Source of the DNA: Arcobacter suis CECT 7833
GTDB lineage: Bacteria > Campylobacterota > Campylobacteria > Campylobacterales > Arcobacteraceae
DNA length: 64,000 nucleotides
Direction of reading: 5' to 3'
NCBI RefSeq assembly: GCF_003544815.1
Contig: NZ_CP032100.1
Location: forward strand, 1,550,001-1,614,000
The notes below the pieces were generated by a model. The model did not search any database. It was not told the origin of the DNA and saw only the letters and a list, made by a program, of their open reading frames with translations. Position 1 is the stretch's first letter. Each line of letters opens with the position of its first letter. The position numbers and the translations under genes were made by a program. Below are positions 8,868-18,835 of this stretch, one piece after another.

Positions 8868-9959
8868 ATGTTTGATTTAGAAATATATGAAATAGTCAAT
8901 ATTTTAGGTTTATTAATAGGAATTGCTTTTGGAGTAATCGCTCAAAAAAATCAATTTTGTTTTAGTGGTTCAATAAAAGATTATATTCTTACAAAATCCA
9001 CCAAAAGAGGTGCATCTGTAATTATGGCAATGATTATTGCGATAATTTCTACAACAATTGTGGCAAATTATTTTGAAATAGATTTAACAAAATCAGCTTA
9101 TTTTAAAAACAACATTAACTATTTTGCAATAATTGCTGGGGGATTGTTGTTTGGAGCAGGAATGATGATAGCTGATGGTTGTAGTAGTAGAAGTTTAGTT
9201 AAATATGCCCAAGGTGACTCAAATGCTTTGATTACTTTGATATTTATAGCAATTTTCGCTTATGCAACTACAAAAGGGATTTTATATGGTGTTTTAGACC
9301 CATTTATCAATAACTCTTTTTTAATAGAAATTTCATCAAAAATTCAAAATTTTCAAATGAATATTTTTGTTGTTTTAGGTATTTTATTGGCAATATTATT
9401 TTATTTAATAAAAAGAGTAAGAAGAGTATTTTCTTTGTTTGATGGAGTTTTAATTGGATTATTGATTAGTGCTGCTTGGTTTGTAACAGGGTTTTTAGGT
9501 CAAGAGAGTATGGAAAGAGTTATTGATTTAACTGGAATAAGTTTTGTTTATCCAAGTGCAAAAGCTTTAGAATTGTTCACTTATTATGAAGTAAATGAAT
9601 TATCTTTTGGAGTAAGTATGGTTTGTGGAGTTTTAGCTGGAACTTTTGCCATGTCGTTTATAAATAAAAAATATAGTTTTGGATGCACTTCTGGTCAGAA
9701 TATAAATAAAGTAAAATATAATATGATTGGTGGAGCATTAATGGGAACAGGTGGAATAATGGCGATTGGTTGTACGGTTGGACAAGGATTAACTGGTCTT
9801 TCAACTCTGGCATTTTCATCGGCTCTTGCGATTATTTCTATTTTTATTTCAGCTGTAATTACAGGAAATATTTTAAATAAATATAATAAATTACCTATGT
9901 GTTTTATTTTTGAGTGGGATGATAACGACAAAAATAAACCTATTGATTTCCAAATATAA
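8868..9959 (+). CDS. YeeE/YedE-family sulfur-compound transporter
   Basis: A 363-residue integral membrane protein with about eight to ten hydrophobic segments. It shows the repeated cysteine motifs of the YeeE/YedE (TsuA-like) family: QKNQFCFSGS near residue 30, MIADGCSSRSLVKYAQGD near 103, YSFGCTSGQN near 272 and AIGCTVGQGLTGLS near 302. Members studied elsewhere import thiosulfate through successive cysteines. The substrate here is inferred from family only, and no TusA-like sulfur carrier is adjacent. It is the last gene before a strong terminator. Confidence 0.85.
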   Translation: MFDLEIYEIVNILGLLIGIAFGVIAQKNQFCFSGSIKDYILTKSTKRGASVIMAMIIAIISTTIVANYFEIDLTKSAYFKNNINYFAIIAGGLLFGAGMMIADGCSSRSLVKYAQGDSNALITLIFIAIFAYATTKGILYGVLDPFINNSFLIEISSKIQNFQMNIFVVLGILLAILFYLIKRVRRVFSLFDGVLIGLLISAAWFVTGFLGQESMERVIDLTGISFVYPSAKALELFTYYEVNELSFGVSMVCGVLAGTFAMSFINKKYSFGCTSGQNINKVKYNMIGGALMGTGGIMAIGCTVGQGLTGLSTLAFSSALAIISIFISAVITGNILNKYNKLPMCFIFEWDDNDKNKPIDFQI

Positions 9960-9973
9960 TAAAAAATAGATAT

Positions 9974-10016
9974 AAAAAAAGGGGCTTTAAACTTTCGTTT
10001 AAAGCCCCTTTTTTTT
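9974..10016. terminator. Bidirectional intrinsic terminator
   Basis: A perfect 12-bp stem GGGGCTTTAAAC / GTTTAAAGCCCC with a four-base TTTC loop is flanked by seven A on the left and eight T on the right. It works on both strands: after the YeeE-like gene on the plus strand and after ftsZ on the minus strand, which end 15 and 6 nt from its edges. It is the clearest terminator in the window. Confidence 0.95.
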
Positions 10017-10021
10017 GAAGA

Positions 10022-11161
10022 TTAGTTCAATTGATATTGAACTATATAATCTCTCATTAAAGGTGGAGTATCAAAATAGTTTTCACTATCTGCTAAAACA
10101 TTATTGTTTTGATTACTACTTTCTTCATTTCCTTCTGAACTCTCTTCAAGTTCATCATTTTTTGATTCAAATCCAGTAGCAACAATGGTAATTTTTACTT
10201 CATCTTTTTCTAAAGTACTATCAGAAGTTGTACCAAAAATAATCTCTGCATTAGAATCCATTCTTTCATTAATAGTTCCCATTACATCATTAATTGCAAA
10301 TAACGAAACTTGAGGATGAATATTAAAGTGAATTAAAATACCTTTTGCACCATTCAAAGAAACTTTATCTAAAAGTGGAGAATCAACGGCATCTTCTAAA
10401 GCTCTTTGAGCAGCATTTTCACCCTTTGCCCGACCAATTCCCATTAATGCCATACCTTTGTGTTGCATAATAGTTTTAACATCTGCAAAGTCTGTATTAA
10501 TATCAGAATTTCCTGGATTTAAAATCACTTCACTCATACCATTTACAGCTTGATATAAAATATTATCAATAATTTTAAAGGCATCTTTCATACCGACATT
10601 TTCATCAATGATTTCTAATAATCTATCATTTGGTACAATAATGATTGAATCACTAACTTTTTTAAGTTCTTCAAGTCCAAGATTTGCAAGTCCAGCTCTT
10701 TTTTTACCTTCCCAAGTAAATGGTTTTGTAACAACTGAAACAGTTAATGCACCGATTTCTTTTGCAGCTTTTGCAATTATTGCAGCAGCTCCAGTTCCAG
10801 TTCCTCCACCAAGACCAGCAGCAATAAAAATAATATCAGCACCTTTTAAAGTAGCTTTTATCTCTTCATAACTTTCAACAGCTGAATCACGACCAACTTC
10901 TGGTTTCATTCCAGCACCTAAACCTTTAGTTAGTTTAAGTCCTAGTTGTATCTTTTTTGGAGCTTTAGAGATATGTAATACTTGTAAATCTGTATTAGCA
11001 GCAATTAAATCAATCTTATGAGAACCTTCATTTATCATGTGGTTAATCATATTACAACCACCACCACCTACTCCAATAACAGCAATTTTTGCTACATTGT
11101 CAGATAAAACTTTACTTGGCATATCCACTTTTATATCATCTACTCTAAATAAATTTTCCAT
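10022..11161 (-). CDS. ftsZ: Cell division GTPase FtsZ
   Basis: A 379-residue tubulin homologue that polymerises into the Z ring. It has the N-terminal nucleotide loop GVGGGGCNMINHMI, the tubulin signature GGGTGTGAA (about 107-115), the T7-loop region ending INTDFADVKTIM, and an acidic, Q/N-rich linker. The C-terminal peptide NYFDTPPLMRDYIVQYQLN probably contacts FtsA. A GTG nine bases upstream would extend it, but lies inside the ribosome site. The ATG overlapping the ftsA stop (TAATG) with GGAG 8 nt upstream is the better start and implies translational coupling. Confidence 0.96.
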   Translation of the reverse strand: MENLFRVDDIKVDMPSKVLSDNVAKIAVIGVGGGGCNMINHMINEGSHKIDLIAANTDLQVLHISKAPKKIQLGLKLTKGLGAGMKPEVGRDSAVESYEEIKATLKGADIIFIAAGLGGGTGTGAAAIIAKAAKEIGALTVSVVTKPFTWEGKKRAGLANLGLEELKKVSDSIIIVPNDRLLEIIDENVGMKDAFKIIDNILYQAVNGMSEVILNPGNSDINTDFADVKTIMQHKGMALMGIGRAKGENAAQRALEDAVDSPLLDKVSLNGAKGILIHFNIHPQVSLFAINDVMGTINERMDSNAEIIFGTTSDSTLEKDEVKITIVATGFESKNDELEESSEGNEESSNQNNNVLADSENYFDTPPLMRDYIVQYQLN

Positions 11162-12543
11162 TAAAACCACTCCGATACTTTATTCCAGAATTTAGACACG
11201 CCTTTTTTCTTATCTCTTATTAAAGGTGTTAAAATTGTAGAGTTATCTTTTATTTGAATTTCTTCTTTTCTATGTTGCATTGTTGGTTTTTCAGAAGTAT
11301 TTTCAACAACTGAAATTTTTGGTTCAATTATTCTATCTTTTTTTAATGGCTTAACAAGTTTTTTACTAGAATCTAATTGGTAGCTTTTATTTGTTCCCAA
11401 AGAATAAAATAATAATCCCACTATTGTAGCCATATTTGCTTCATCAAAACTCATAAATCCATTTTTTATATTTTTTGGGTTTGAAACGCTAATAGGAATA
11501 CCTTCATAAATCTTTTCTGCAAGTTTTTTTATTCCATCAAGATAACTCATTCCACCAGTAATTACAATACCTGAACCTGTATTATCTAAATGACCACTTT
11601 TTTTAAGTTTATTTTTTACTAAAATTAAAACTTCTTCAACCCTTGCATGAATAATTGTTTGAATATAATCAAGAGCAACTTCTGAAATACTCTCTTCATC
11701 ACCAATTCTAGGAATTTTAACTTTTGTAACACCTAATTCATTATTTGGAGAATAATTTCTTAAAAGTGAACCATATTCTAATTTTATTTTTTCTGCAGCT
11801 GTGGGAGGAGTATGTAACATAACAGATAAGTCATTTGTTATGTGATTTGAACCAACAGGGATAAAACCATTAAAAATAATAGAATTACCTTTAAAATATA
11901 CAAATTCAGTTGTCGTTGCACCAAGATTTATAACAACTGCACCAAATTTCTTTTGTTGGTCATCAAGAACTGCAAGAGCAGATGCATAAGAATCTAAAAC
12001 AAATTTAACAACTTCTATTCCAGATGTTTTTAAAGCTGATTTTATATTTGTCAAAGCTGTTCTTTTTGCAGTTACGATATAAACAGAAACTTCAAGTCGG
12101 CTCCCATTCATATTTAAAGGATTGTCAACTTCAACAGAATCATCAACTTTAAAAAATATTGGAACTACATGTACAACTTCATATTCAGGAACAATTGTCG
12201 CATTATATAAAGCCATTTGCATAACTTGATTAATTTCAGTTTCAGTAATAAGTCCATTTGGAACATTAACTGAACCACTACTTCTAATACTTTTTGAATA
12301 ACTTCCAGAAATTGATACAACTGTTGTATCTATAAGTTCTGTTGTTGTTCTTTTTGCTATTGAAACTGCATCTTTTATTGCTTTTGATGCTTCTTCAATA
12401 TTTATTATAAGACCTTTATTAACTCCATTACTTCTTTGAATACCTGTACCTAAAATATTTATATTATTTTCTAAATCATGTTTTGCAATAACTGCTGTAA
12501 TATTAGATGAACCAATATCAATTGCTAAAAAAGTATTATTCAA
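11161..12543 (-). CDS. ftsA: Cell division protein FtsA
   Basis: A 460-residue actin-family ATPase that tethers FtsZ to the membrane and recruits later division proteins. Visible are the phosphate-1 loop FLAIDIGSSNITAVIAKH at the N terminus, the second phosphate region VVINLGATTTEFVYF (about 205-220) and the adenosine motif GIVITGGMSYLDGIKKLAEKI. The extreme C terminus KKGVSKFWNKVSEWF is amphipathic, the expected membrane-targeting helix. It lies directly between ppiD (3-nt gap) and ftsZ (overlap), the order seen in other Campylobacterota. Confidence 0.95.
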   Translation of the reverse strand: MNNTFLAIDIGSSNITAVIAKHDLENNINILGTGIQRSNGVNKGLIINIEEASKAIKDAVSIAKRTTTELIDTTVVSISGSYSKSIRSSGSVNVPNGLITETEINQVMQMALYNATIVPEYEVVHVVPIFFKVDDSVEVDNPLNMNGSRLEVSVYIVTAKRTALTNIKSALKTSGIEVVKFVLDSYASALAVLDDQQKKFGAVVINLGATTTEFVYFKGNSIIFNGFIPVGSNHITNDLSVMLHTPPTAAEKIKLEYGSLLRNYSPNNELGVTKVKIPRIGDEESISEVALDYIQTIIHARVEEVLILVKNKLKKSGHLDNTGSGIVITGGMSYLDGIKKLAEKIYEGIPISVSNPKNIKNGFMSFDEANMATIVGLLFYSLGTNKSYQLDSSKKLVKPLKKDRIIEPKISVVENTSEKPTMQHRKEEIQIKDNSTILTPLIRDKKKGVSKFWNKVSEWF

Positions 12544-12546
12544 TTA

Positions 12547-14010
12547 TTACTCCTTTTCTTGAATTGAAGATTGTATTTCAAAACTATTTTCTAATTTTTT
12601 CATTAAATTCATCATTAATTCTTCCTCTTGGAGTTGTATTAAAGTTCCTTTTACTACATCATCTTTTGCCTTGTTATAATTGCTAAATTTTGAATTATTT
12701 ATTCTATATAATACTATTTTATCTTCTAATTTAACCATTCCATCTTTTGATGTTGAAGAAAACAATTCATTTAAAAATTTACCTGCTTCTTTTTGCTCTA
12801 AACCTACAATTTTATTTACAGAGTCTCTTGAAACAGTTGAAATATCAATACCTTTGAAATCTTTTAATTGTGAAGTTGCAAGTTCTTCAAGTTTTTTACT
12901 TTTCATAACTTTTTCATAATCTTTTGTAGCCAAAGAAGATGCTTGTTCAAAAGTTAATGTTTGTGATAAATTCTTTTTAGTAAGTTTTACAATGAAATAT
13001 TTATCTTTTTCAAAAAATGGTTTTACAATTTCACCCTCTTTTGATTCTAATATTTTTGTATTATTTTCATCCATAAAAGGTAAAGTTGATTCTTTATAAG
13101 TAACTTTGGTTTCAAATTTATCTTCATCTTTTTTGATTTTTAAAAATACTTTTAAAGCTTCTGTTTTAGTATATTTTTCATCTAAATCTTTTATTATTAA
13201 ATTTTTTGCTTCTTCAAGAGATTTTATCTTTCCATCTTCATGTTTATAATCAATTTTGAATTTTTCGTAATGAGCTTTAATATCTTCTTCAGTTGAATTC
13301 GCTGTTAGTAAAGGAAGTTCTTTTACTTCTAAATCATAAGAAATTTCTGACATATAAGAGTTTTTATTCTCTTCCCAATATTTTTTTAATTCTTCTTGTT
13401 TTACATCAACTTTAATATCATTTGAATTTAAAATTTTTATTGAAATATCATCTTCAATAAAAAGTAATTTACTTAAGTTTTCAACTTCAACATTACTTGG
13501 ATTTAATTCAAAAAGCATTTGAACTTTTTGTAATAATAAATTTCGTTTTAAAGACTCTTCAAAATCTTTTGGAGTCATTTTATTTTGACCTAAAACTTTT
13601 ATATAAGTCTCTTTGTCAAATTTTCCATCTTTTAAGAAAACGTTATATTTTACTAACTCTTTTGCAATATCTTCGTTTGTAATATCAAGTCCTAAAGAAT
13701 CTGCATATGATAAAATTAGATTTTTTTGTAAAACTTGTCGATAAGCCACATCTTTTAACTTTAGTTGTTCAGCTAATTCTTTACTAAACATAGGTCCAAA
13801 CATTTTTGAGTATTGTTCATAAAGATTTGAATACTCTTGTTGATACTCTTCAACTGATACTTCTCTATCACCTACAACTGCTACAACTCCACCTTGTTTT
13901 CCATATTCATAAGAACCCCAACCAACAAAGCCAGCGCCGACAAATGCAATTGTACTAATCCAAATAGTAATTACAAGCCATTTTTTATGTCTTTGCATCC
14001 ATGTTATCAT
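12547..14010 (-). CDS. ppiD: Membrane-anchored PpiD/SurA-type chaperone (peptidyl-prolyl isomerase family)
   Basis: A 487-residue protein. One N-terminal membrane helix (WLVITIWISTIAFVGAGFVGW, residues about 11-30) is followed by a SurA N-like chaperone domain (VVGDREVSVEEYQQEYSNLYEQY) and a long periplasmic lysine-rich helical region. A weak parvulin-like segment is possible in the middle, but canonical active-site residues are not obvious, so it may act as a chaperone for exported proteins and not as an isomerase. GAGGAT stands 8 nt before the ATG. The ppiD-ftsA-ftsZ order is conserved in Campylobacter, which supports the name. Confidence 0.82.
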   Translation of the reverse strand: MITWMQRHKKWLVITIWISTIAFVGAGFVGWGSYEYGKQGGVVAVVGDREVSVEEYQQEYSNLYEQYSKMFGPMFSKELAEQLKLKDVAYRQVLQKNLILSYADSLGLDITNEDIAKELVKYNVFLKDGKFDKETYIKVLGQNKMTPKDFEESLKRNLLLQKVQMLFELNPSNVEVENLSKLLFIEDDISIKILNSNDIKVDVKQEELKKYWEENKNSYMSEISYDLEVKELPLLTANSTEEDIKAHYEKFKIDYKHEDGKIKSLEEAKNLIIKDLDEKYTKTEALKVFLKIKKDEDKFETKVTYKESTLPFMDENNTKILESKEGEIVKPFFEKDKYFIVKLTKKNLSQTLTFEQASSLATKDYEKVMKSKKLEELATSQLKDFKGIDISTVSRDSVNKIVGLEQKEAGKFLNELFSSTSKDGMVKLEDKIVLYRINNSKFSNYNKAKDDVVKGTLIQLQEEELMMNLMKKLENSFEIQSSIQEKE

Positions 14011-14068
14011 AAAATATTATCCTCTTAAAAATTTTCTATATGATACAAAATAGTTGCTTTTAAGTTCG

Positions 14069-16387
14069 TTAAACGACTATTATTTCTCTATTTTGAATTA
14101 TTTTTTTACTTAGTAAATCATTTATTACTGATTCTCTTATTGTTATTTCTAATTTTTTACAAGCACTCTTAAATGCTTCTTCTTCACCAACGATATAACA
14201 CATTCTTTTTGCTCTTGTGATTGCAGTGTATAAAAGTTTCGTATTGTGCATTATGTAATGGGAAAAACTCATAGGAATTAGAGCATTTTCATACTCCATT
14301 CCTTGGGTTTTATGAATAGTTAGACAATATGCTAGTGATAATAAAGTATAAACATTTTCAAAATCATAAAATACAACCATATCATCATTTGGATACAAAA
14401 CTATACATTTTTCTTCTTCAAAATCAAGTTTTATTATAAGGCCTAATTGACCGTTGTAAACTCTTCTTTCAAGAAAATCAGTTGAGCCACTTTTATACAT
14501 ACTCATAGTTTGAGCTTTCATATTCTCATTTTTTATATGAATTACTTTGTCAGTTAATTTATATTCATACACTTTTGAAACAAAAGCCTTTCCTTTCGTA
14601 TGATTAAAGAGTTTTTGAAGTTGAATATTTAGATTATCAACCCCTAAAATTCCAGCTTTCATGGGAGTGATCACTTGAAAAAGTGTTAATGCTTTTGAAA
14701 TCTTTTTTTTCTTTATAAAATCATAATATTGCTCTATATAAGAAGCTGAAATATTTAAAATATTATTCAAAATATACTCAGAATTTTCACCCCTTAAATC
14801 TGCAAAATCATTCGATGAAACGGAGTTTTTTTGTGAATAATAATTTGAAATAGATACATCAATAAATTTAAAATCCTCATATTCTTCTTTATAAGCAGGA
14901 ACTTCTCCTTTTCTTATATCGTTTGCAATAACAGCAATTGCTTGATTTTCATTTTGTCTATAGATTTTTGTTAGTTTACAAATGGGAGCAAGTTCATATT
15001 TTATGGCATCTGCAAGTACATTCCCAGCCCCAATTGCAGGTAATTGTCCATCATCTCCCACAATTATAAAAATAGTATCATCAGCAATTTTTGAAATTAT
15101 TTGATAAAAAGTAACAGAATTTACCATTGAAGCTTCATCAAGTAAAATAGCTTTATACGGGAAAAAATCTTTCTCTTTATGTTTCATTAAAAGTGATTGA
15201 ATCGTTGAAGAGTTGTAACCTGTGGTGTCTGAAATACGCTGTGAAGCAATTCCACTTAAAGCAATAGTCATAATATCATCATAAGACATTGTCTCTTCAA
15301 GAAGCTCTAAAATCGCCCTACTTGAAGTTGATTTTCCAGTTCCTGCATAACCTATTAAAAATAGAGTTTTATCACCGTTGTTTATTAGTTCAACCGCTTT
15401 TTTTTGCTCAGTACTTAATTCAAAACCTAAAGTCTCTTGTTTTTTCAGTAAATATTCATCAAAAGTGGCAATAATTTTTCTGTTTTTTTCATCTTTTCTT
15501 CTTGTAAAAAACTCTAAAATTCGCTTTTCTGCATAATAAAGCATTGATAAGGCATATCTATTTTCGCTTGTCACAAAAAGATCTTCTTCAACTAGCATTT
15601 TAGAAATAGCTGATTCGTATAAAGCCTCTTCATTAAAAAAACGTAAACTATCATCTAAAAGTTTGTATAAATGAAATTTTTCTATTGAAGAGTTTCCATT
15701 ATTATCACAATATTCCCTTAAAGTGTAGTTTAGACATGCCATTATTCTAAACTCAGATTTTGGGTCAATTCCAAGTGATTTAGCTATTTCATCGGCTCTT
15801 TTAAAACCAATTCCTTTTATGTTTATTAAAATATATGGATTTTCTTTGATTTTCTCTATTAGGTTTTCAACTTCACCTAAACTTGAATATATTTTTGTAA
15901 TAAGATTTGAAGTTACCCCAAATTTTGCTAAAAAAGAACCTAGTTCTCTTAAGTGTTGGAATTTTTGCCAAGAGCTAACTATCATTTGAAGCTTTTTCTC
16001 TTTTATTCCTTTAAAATCAAGAAGTTCTTGAGGTCTATTGCTTAATATATCTACTAACTCTTCTTCATCATATTTTTCTAGTAATTCATGGGCAAATTTT
16101 TTACCAACACCTTTTACTATTTTTGTAAGAAAAAAGAAAATTTCAGCCTCTTTTAGCTGTAAAGTATCAAATTCAAATTGAACTCCATATTTTTTATGAG
16201 TTATCCAATTTCCTTTTAAAATAACCTCTTCACCAACGATTTTTTCAATATCTGTATCGAAATATGCACCACAAATTTTTTGATTATTTTCTAAAACTGC
16301 GATTATGTATTTTGTTTCATCATTTTTGTATAAAACTTTTTTTATAACTCCTGATAACTTAAAGCTTTTATACTCTTCTTGACTCAT
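14069..16387 (-). CDS. recD2: RecD2-like superfamily 1 DNA helicase
   Basis: A 772-residue 5'-3' helicase of the RecD/TraA type. The N-terminal third holds an OB-like region and helix-hairpin-helix repeats (KGVGKKFAHELLEKYDEEE; INIKGIGFKRADEIAKSLGI). The motor follows: Walker A GYAGTGKST (about 344-352), Walker B ILLDEASMVN, GDDGQLPAIGAGN, and the C-terminal YTAITRAKRMCYIVG. RecD2 proteins act without RecBC in repair and replication restart. Its ATG shares bases with the upstream stop (TAATG), so translation is coupled to the small gene before it. Confidence 0.88.
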   Translation of the reverse strand: MSQEEYKSFKLSGVIKKVLYKNDETKYIIAVLENNQKICGAYFDTDIEKIVGEEVILKGNWITHKKYGVQFEFDTLQLKEAEIFFFLTKIVKGVGKKFAHELLEKYDEEELVDILSNRPQELLDFKGIKEKKLQMIVSSWQKFQHLRELGSFLAKFGVTSNLITKIYSSLGEVENLIEKIKENPYILINIKGIGFKRADEIAKSLGIDPKSEFRIMACLNYTLREYCDNNGNSSIEKFHLYKLLDDSLRFFNEEALYESAISKMLVEEDLFVTSENRYALSMLYYAEKRILEFFTRRKDEKNRKIIATFDEYLLKKQETLGFELSTEQKKAVELINNGDKTLFLIGYAGTGKSTSSRAILELLEETMSYDDIMTIALSGIASQRISDTTGYNSSTIQSLLMKHKEKDFFPYKAILLDEASMVNSVTFYQIISKIADDTIFIIVGDDGQLPAIGAGNVLADAIKYELAPICKLTKIYRQNENQAIAVIANDIRKGEVPAYKEEYEDFKFIDVSISNYYSQKNSVSSNDFADLRGENSEYILNNILNISASYIEQYYDFIKKKKISKALTLFQVITPMKAGILGVDNLNIQLQKLFNHTKGKAFVSKVYEYKLTDKVIHIKNENMKAQTMSMYKSGSTDFLERRVYNGQLGLIIKLDFEEEKCIVLYPNDDMVVFYDFENVYTLLSLAYCLTIHKTQGMEYENALIPMSFSHYIMHNTKLLYTAITRAKRMCYIVGEEEAFKSACKKLEITIRESVINDLLSKKIIQNREIIVV

Positions 16388-16752
16388 TAATATCCATCAT
16401 TGAATTTTTGGTTTTTGTGTTTATCTTTTTTGTAATTACTGCTATTTTTCTCTTTTTGAATAAGATTTGCATCTTTTAATAAAATAGCTTTTTCATCTTC
16501 AAAAGATTTTGAATGCTCTTCCAAATAAAACATTGTTTTATTTATAAAAACTTTTATTCCCTCATAATATTCAGAATATAACTCTATTTCTGTTGTTTTT
16601 ATCAAATCTTCATAATTCTTTTTAGTTCTTTGTTTGAATAAATCTTTATCAAAATTATCAAGTTTTAATAATGAAATAGTTCTTGTAAAAAACTTTTCTA
16701 AAACTCTAATATATTTAATTCTTTGTTGTTTTTCATTTACTTCATAAATCAT
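16387..16752 (-). CDS. Uncharacterised small charged protein between arsC-like gene and recD2
   Basis: A 121-residue, lysine/glutamate-rich, probably helical protein with no signal peptide and no motif I recognise. The C terminus (KKDKHKNQKFNDGY) is very polar. Its start overlaps the arsC-like stop by 4 nt (ATGA) and its stop overlaps the recD2 start, so the three are translated as a coupled set. Any functional tie to the helicase is inference from overlap only. Confidence 0.7.
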   Translation of the reverse strand: MIYEVNEKQQRIKYIRVLEKFFTRTISLLKLDNFDKDLFKQRTKKNYEDLIKTTEIELYSEYYEGIKVFINKTMFYLEEHSKSFEDEKAILLKDANLIQKEKNSSNYKKDKHKNQKFNDGY

Positions 16753-17099
16753 TTAATTAATTCGCTTAAGTTTTCAATTGGTCTTGCAATCACAGCATTA
16801 TCGCCTCTTATGATGATTGGTCGCTCAATTAAAATAGGATTTTTTACCATAAAATCGATTAGTGTTTCTTCATCATCTATTTGTTTTAAATTTAACTCTT
16901 TATAAACATCTTCACCTGTTCGTAAAAGCTCTTTTGCACTAATTTTTAGTTTCTTTAAAACATCTTTTATTTGTTCTTTTATGGGAGTTTGTTCTAAATA
17001 TTTAACAACATTTGCATCTATATTGTTATTTTCCAATAATTCCATCGCTGCTCTTGATTTTGAACATTTTGGATTATGCCAAATTTCTATATCTTGCAT
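16749..17099 (-). CDS. arsC: ArsC/Spx-family thioredoxin-fold protein (arsenate reductase-like)
   Basis: A 116-residue protein with the glutaredoxin-type ArsC pattern: WHNPKCSKSRAAMELLE with the reactive cysteine at about 12, EQTPIKEQIKDVLKKL, LLRTGEDVYKEL, and the anion-binding arginines in NPILIERPIIIRGDNAVIARP. The length and CSKSR motif suit glutaredoxin-dependent arsenate reductases. No arsB, acr3 or arsR gene is adjacent, so it may be a housekeeping member of the family; the name is by similarity. It is the first gene of a coupled trio ending in recD2. Confidence 0.82.
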   Translation of the reverse strand: MQDIEIWHNPKCSKSRAAMELLENNNIDANVVKYLEQTPIKEQIKDVLKKLKISAKELLRTGEDVYKELNLKQIDDEETLIDFMVKNPILIERPIIIRGDNAVIARPIENLSELIK

Positions 17100-17182
17100 T
17101 AATAAACCTTAAATTATATATTATTGATTTATTATATCTAAAACTTTTTTATTGGAAATAAAATCTTACAAAGTGTAATGTT

Positions 17183-18835
17183 TTAAACTATTAATTTTTT
17201 AAAATTATCTTTTATATAATCAGCAACCCTAAAAGAGTTCGCATAAATAGTCCAAGTAAAAGGAACACTTCCACCCGTTGGCATAAAACTTCCATCGGTT
17301 ACAAAAAGATTTTTTACTTCATGGGCTTGACAATATTTATTTAAAACAGAAGTTTTAGCATCATTTCCAAATCTGCAACCACCTGCTTGTAAATTTGAAG
17401 AAGGAAGTGCTGATATATCTGAAACTATATTTTTACCACCCATTTTTTCAAATAATTTTATTGATTTTTCTTCTAAAAACTCTGAAGCTTTTTTATCTTG
17501 GGGATGAGTTCCAATTCTAATATTTGCAACGGGAATTCCATATTTATCTTTATATTTTTCATCGACACTTATAAATGAATTATCATTTGGAGTCCAATCT
17601 GTAAAAATTTCTATATTTAAAGTTCTTGTTTTTGTAAAAGTTTCAAAGATTTTATTTTGTAACTCTTCGCCAATTAATAAATCATTTTCATTAAAACGTA
17701 AAAATGAAGCCCTTCTTATTGGATTTGAATGTTCAAAAAGAATATCAATACTTCCACCTTTGAACTTTTTGGTAAAATACCAATCCATCAACGACCTATT
17801 TACAAAAACTCCAGGTTCTAACAAATCTTTTAAATTCATATTAGTTTCATCAAAAGTAGCACTTACGATTCCACCGCTACTTGAAAGAAAGTTTTTCCCC
17901 ACATTTCCACTATTATTTGCAACACCATTTGGGAAATTCTCATCTTTTGAGTTTAATAAAAGCCTTGAAGTCTCCACAGCTTGAGCAGCAACGACAAAAA
18001 GTTTTGCTTGAACTTCTTTTTTATTTCCTTCTTTTGAGAGATACACGGCACTTTCTATTTTTTTATTTTTATCTGTGTTTAATTTTATTACAAAGGCATT
18101 TGGGATTATTGTTACATTGTTTGTTAAAAGTGCATCTTTTATTAAACTAGCCCTTGAACTTCCTTTTGCTCCACTTGAACATGGGTATGAACCACAATAG
18201 TTGGAATAATAACAAGGATTTCTATGATTTTTTTGTTTTGAAATTATTGCCCTTGGAGTTTTTATTGATTTAAAGCCTAATTCCTTGCAAGATTTATCTA
18301 TTAAATCTACTATTTTATTTTCAGCTAAAGCAGAATATGGAAACTCTTTTGTACTTCTTGGTTCTAAAAACTCGTACTCTTGAACCTCTCCTGAAACTCC
18401 AACAAGCTCTTCTACTTTTGCATAATATGGTTCAAGTTCATCATAAGATATTGTCCAATCAACAATATTTGAATTTTTAGGAACGCCATAAGTTGAAGCC
18501 AATTTAAAATCATTTGGTTTAAGCCTGTGAAAAAATCCACTCATAAAGTTTGAAGAACCACCTAAAAGGTTACCATTCCAAAAACTCCAACCAGTTTCAT
18601 AGGTTGGAAATTTTTGCCAAGCCCCATCAACAAACTCTTCAATTGTGTGATATTCATCTTTTAAATCTGGTGTATAAATAGCTTTTCGCACGACAATTTC
18701 ATCTTTTGAAAAATCTTTTTCATTATAAATATCACCTTTTTCCAAAACACAAACTTTTAATCCAGCACGACTTAATTCATAAATAACAGGACCAGCCCCT
18801 GCTCCACTTCCGATTACACAAACATCATATATCAT
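17183..18835 (-). CDS. GMC-family flavoprotein dehydrogenase, large subunit
   Basis: A 550-residue FAD enzyme of the glucose-methanol-choline family. It starts with the dinucleotide fold MIYDVCVIGSGAGAGPVIYE and VCVLEKG, has the GGSSNFMSGF flavin-contact segment near residue 95, and ends in the family signature CQAHEVKNLFVTDGSFMPTGGSVPFTWTIYANS. It probably works with the Tat-like subunit encoded just upstream, passing electrons from a sugar, sugar acid or alcohol to the respiratory chain; the substrate is unknown. Its first codons lie in a 61-bp tandem duplication, so the gene is preceded by a copy of its own start. The ATG given here is the start common to both copies' reading; a GTG 33 nt upstream only reads duplicated DNA out of frame. 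Confidence 0.85.
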   Translation of the reverse strand: MIYDVCVIGSGAGAGPVIYELSRAGLKVCVLEKGDIYNEKDFSKDEIVVRKAIYTPDLKDEYHTIEEFVDGAWQKFPTYETGWSFWNGNLLGGSSNFMSGFFHRLKPNDFKLASTYGVPKNSNIVDWTISYDELEPYYAKVEELVGVSGEVQEYEFLEPRSTKEFPYSALAENKIVDLIDKSCKELGFKSIKTPRAIISKQKNHRNPCYYSNYCGSYPCSSGAKGSSRASLIKDALLTNNVTIIPNAFVIKLNTDKNKKIESAVYLSKEGNKKEVQAKLFVVAAQAVETSRLLLNSKDENFPNGVANNSGNVGKNFLSSSGGIVSATFDETNMNLKDLLEPGVFVNRSLMDWYFTKKFKGGSIDILFEHSNPIRRASFLRFNENDLLIGEELQNKIFETFTKTRTLNIEIFTDWTPNDNSFISVDEKYKDKYGIPVANIRIGTHPQDKKASEFLEEKSIKLFEKMGGKNIVSDISALPSSNLQAGGCRFGNDAKTSVLNKYCQAHEVKNLFVTDGSFMPTGGSVPFTWTIYANSFRVADYIKDNFKKLIV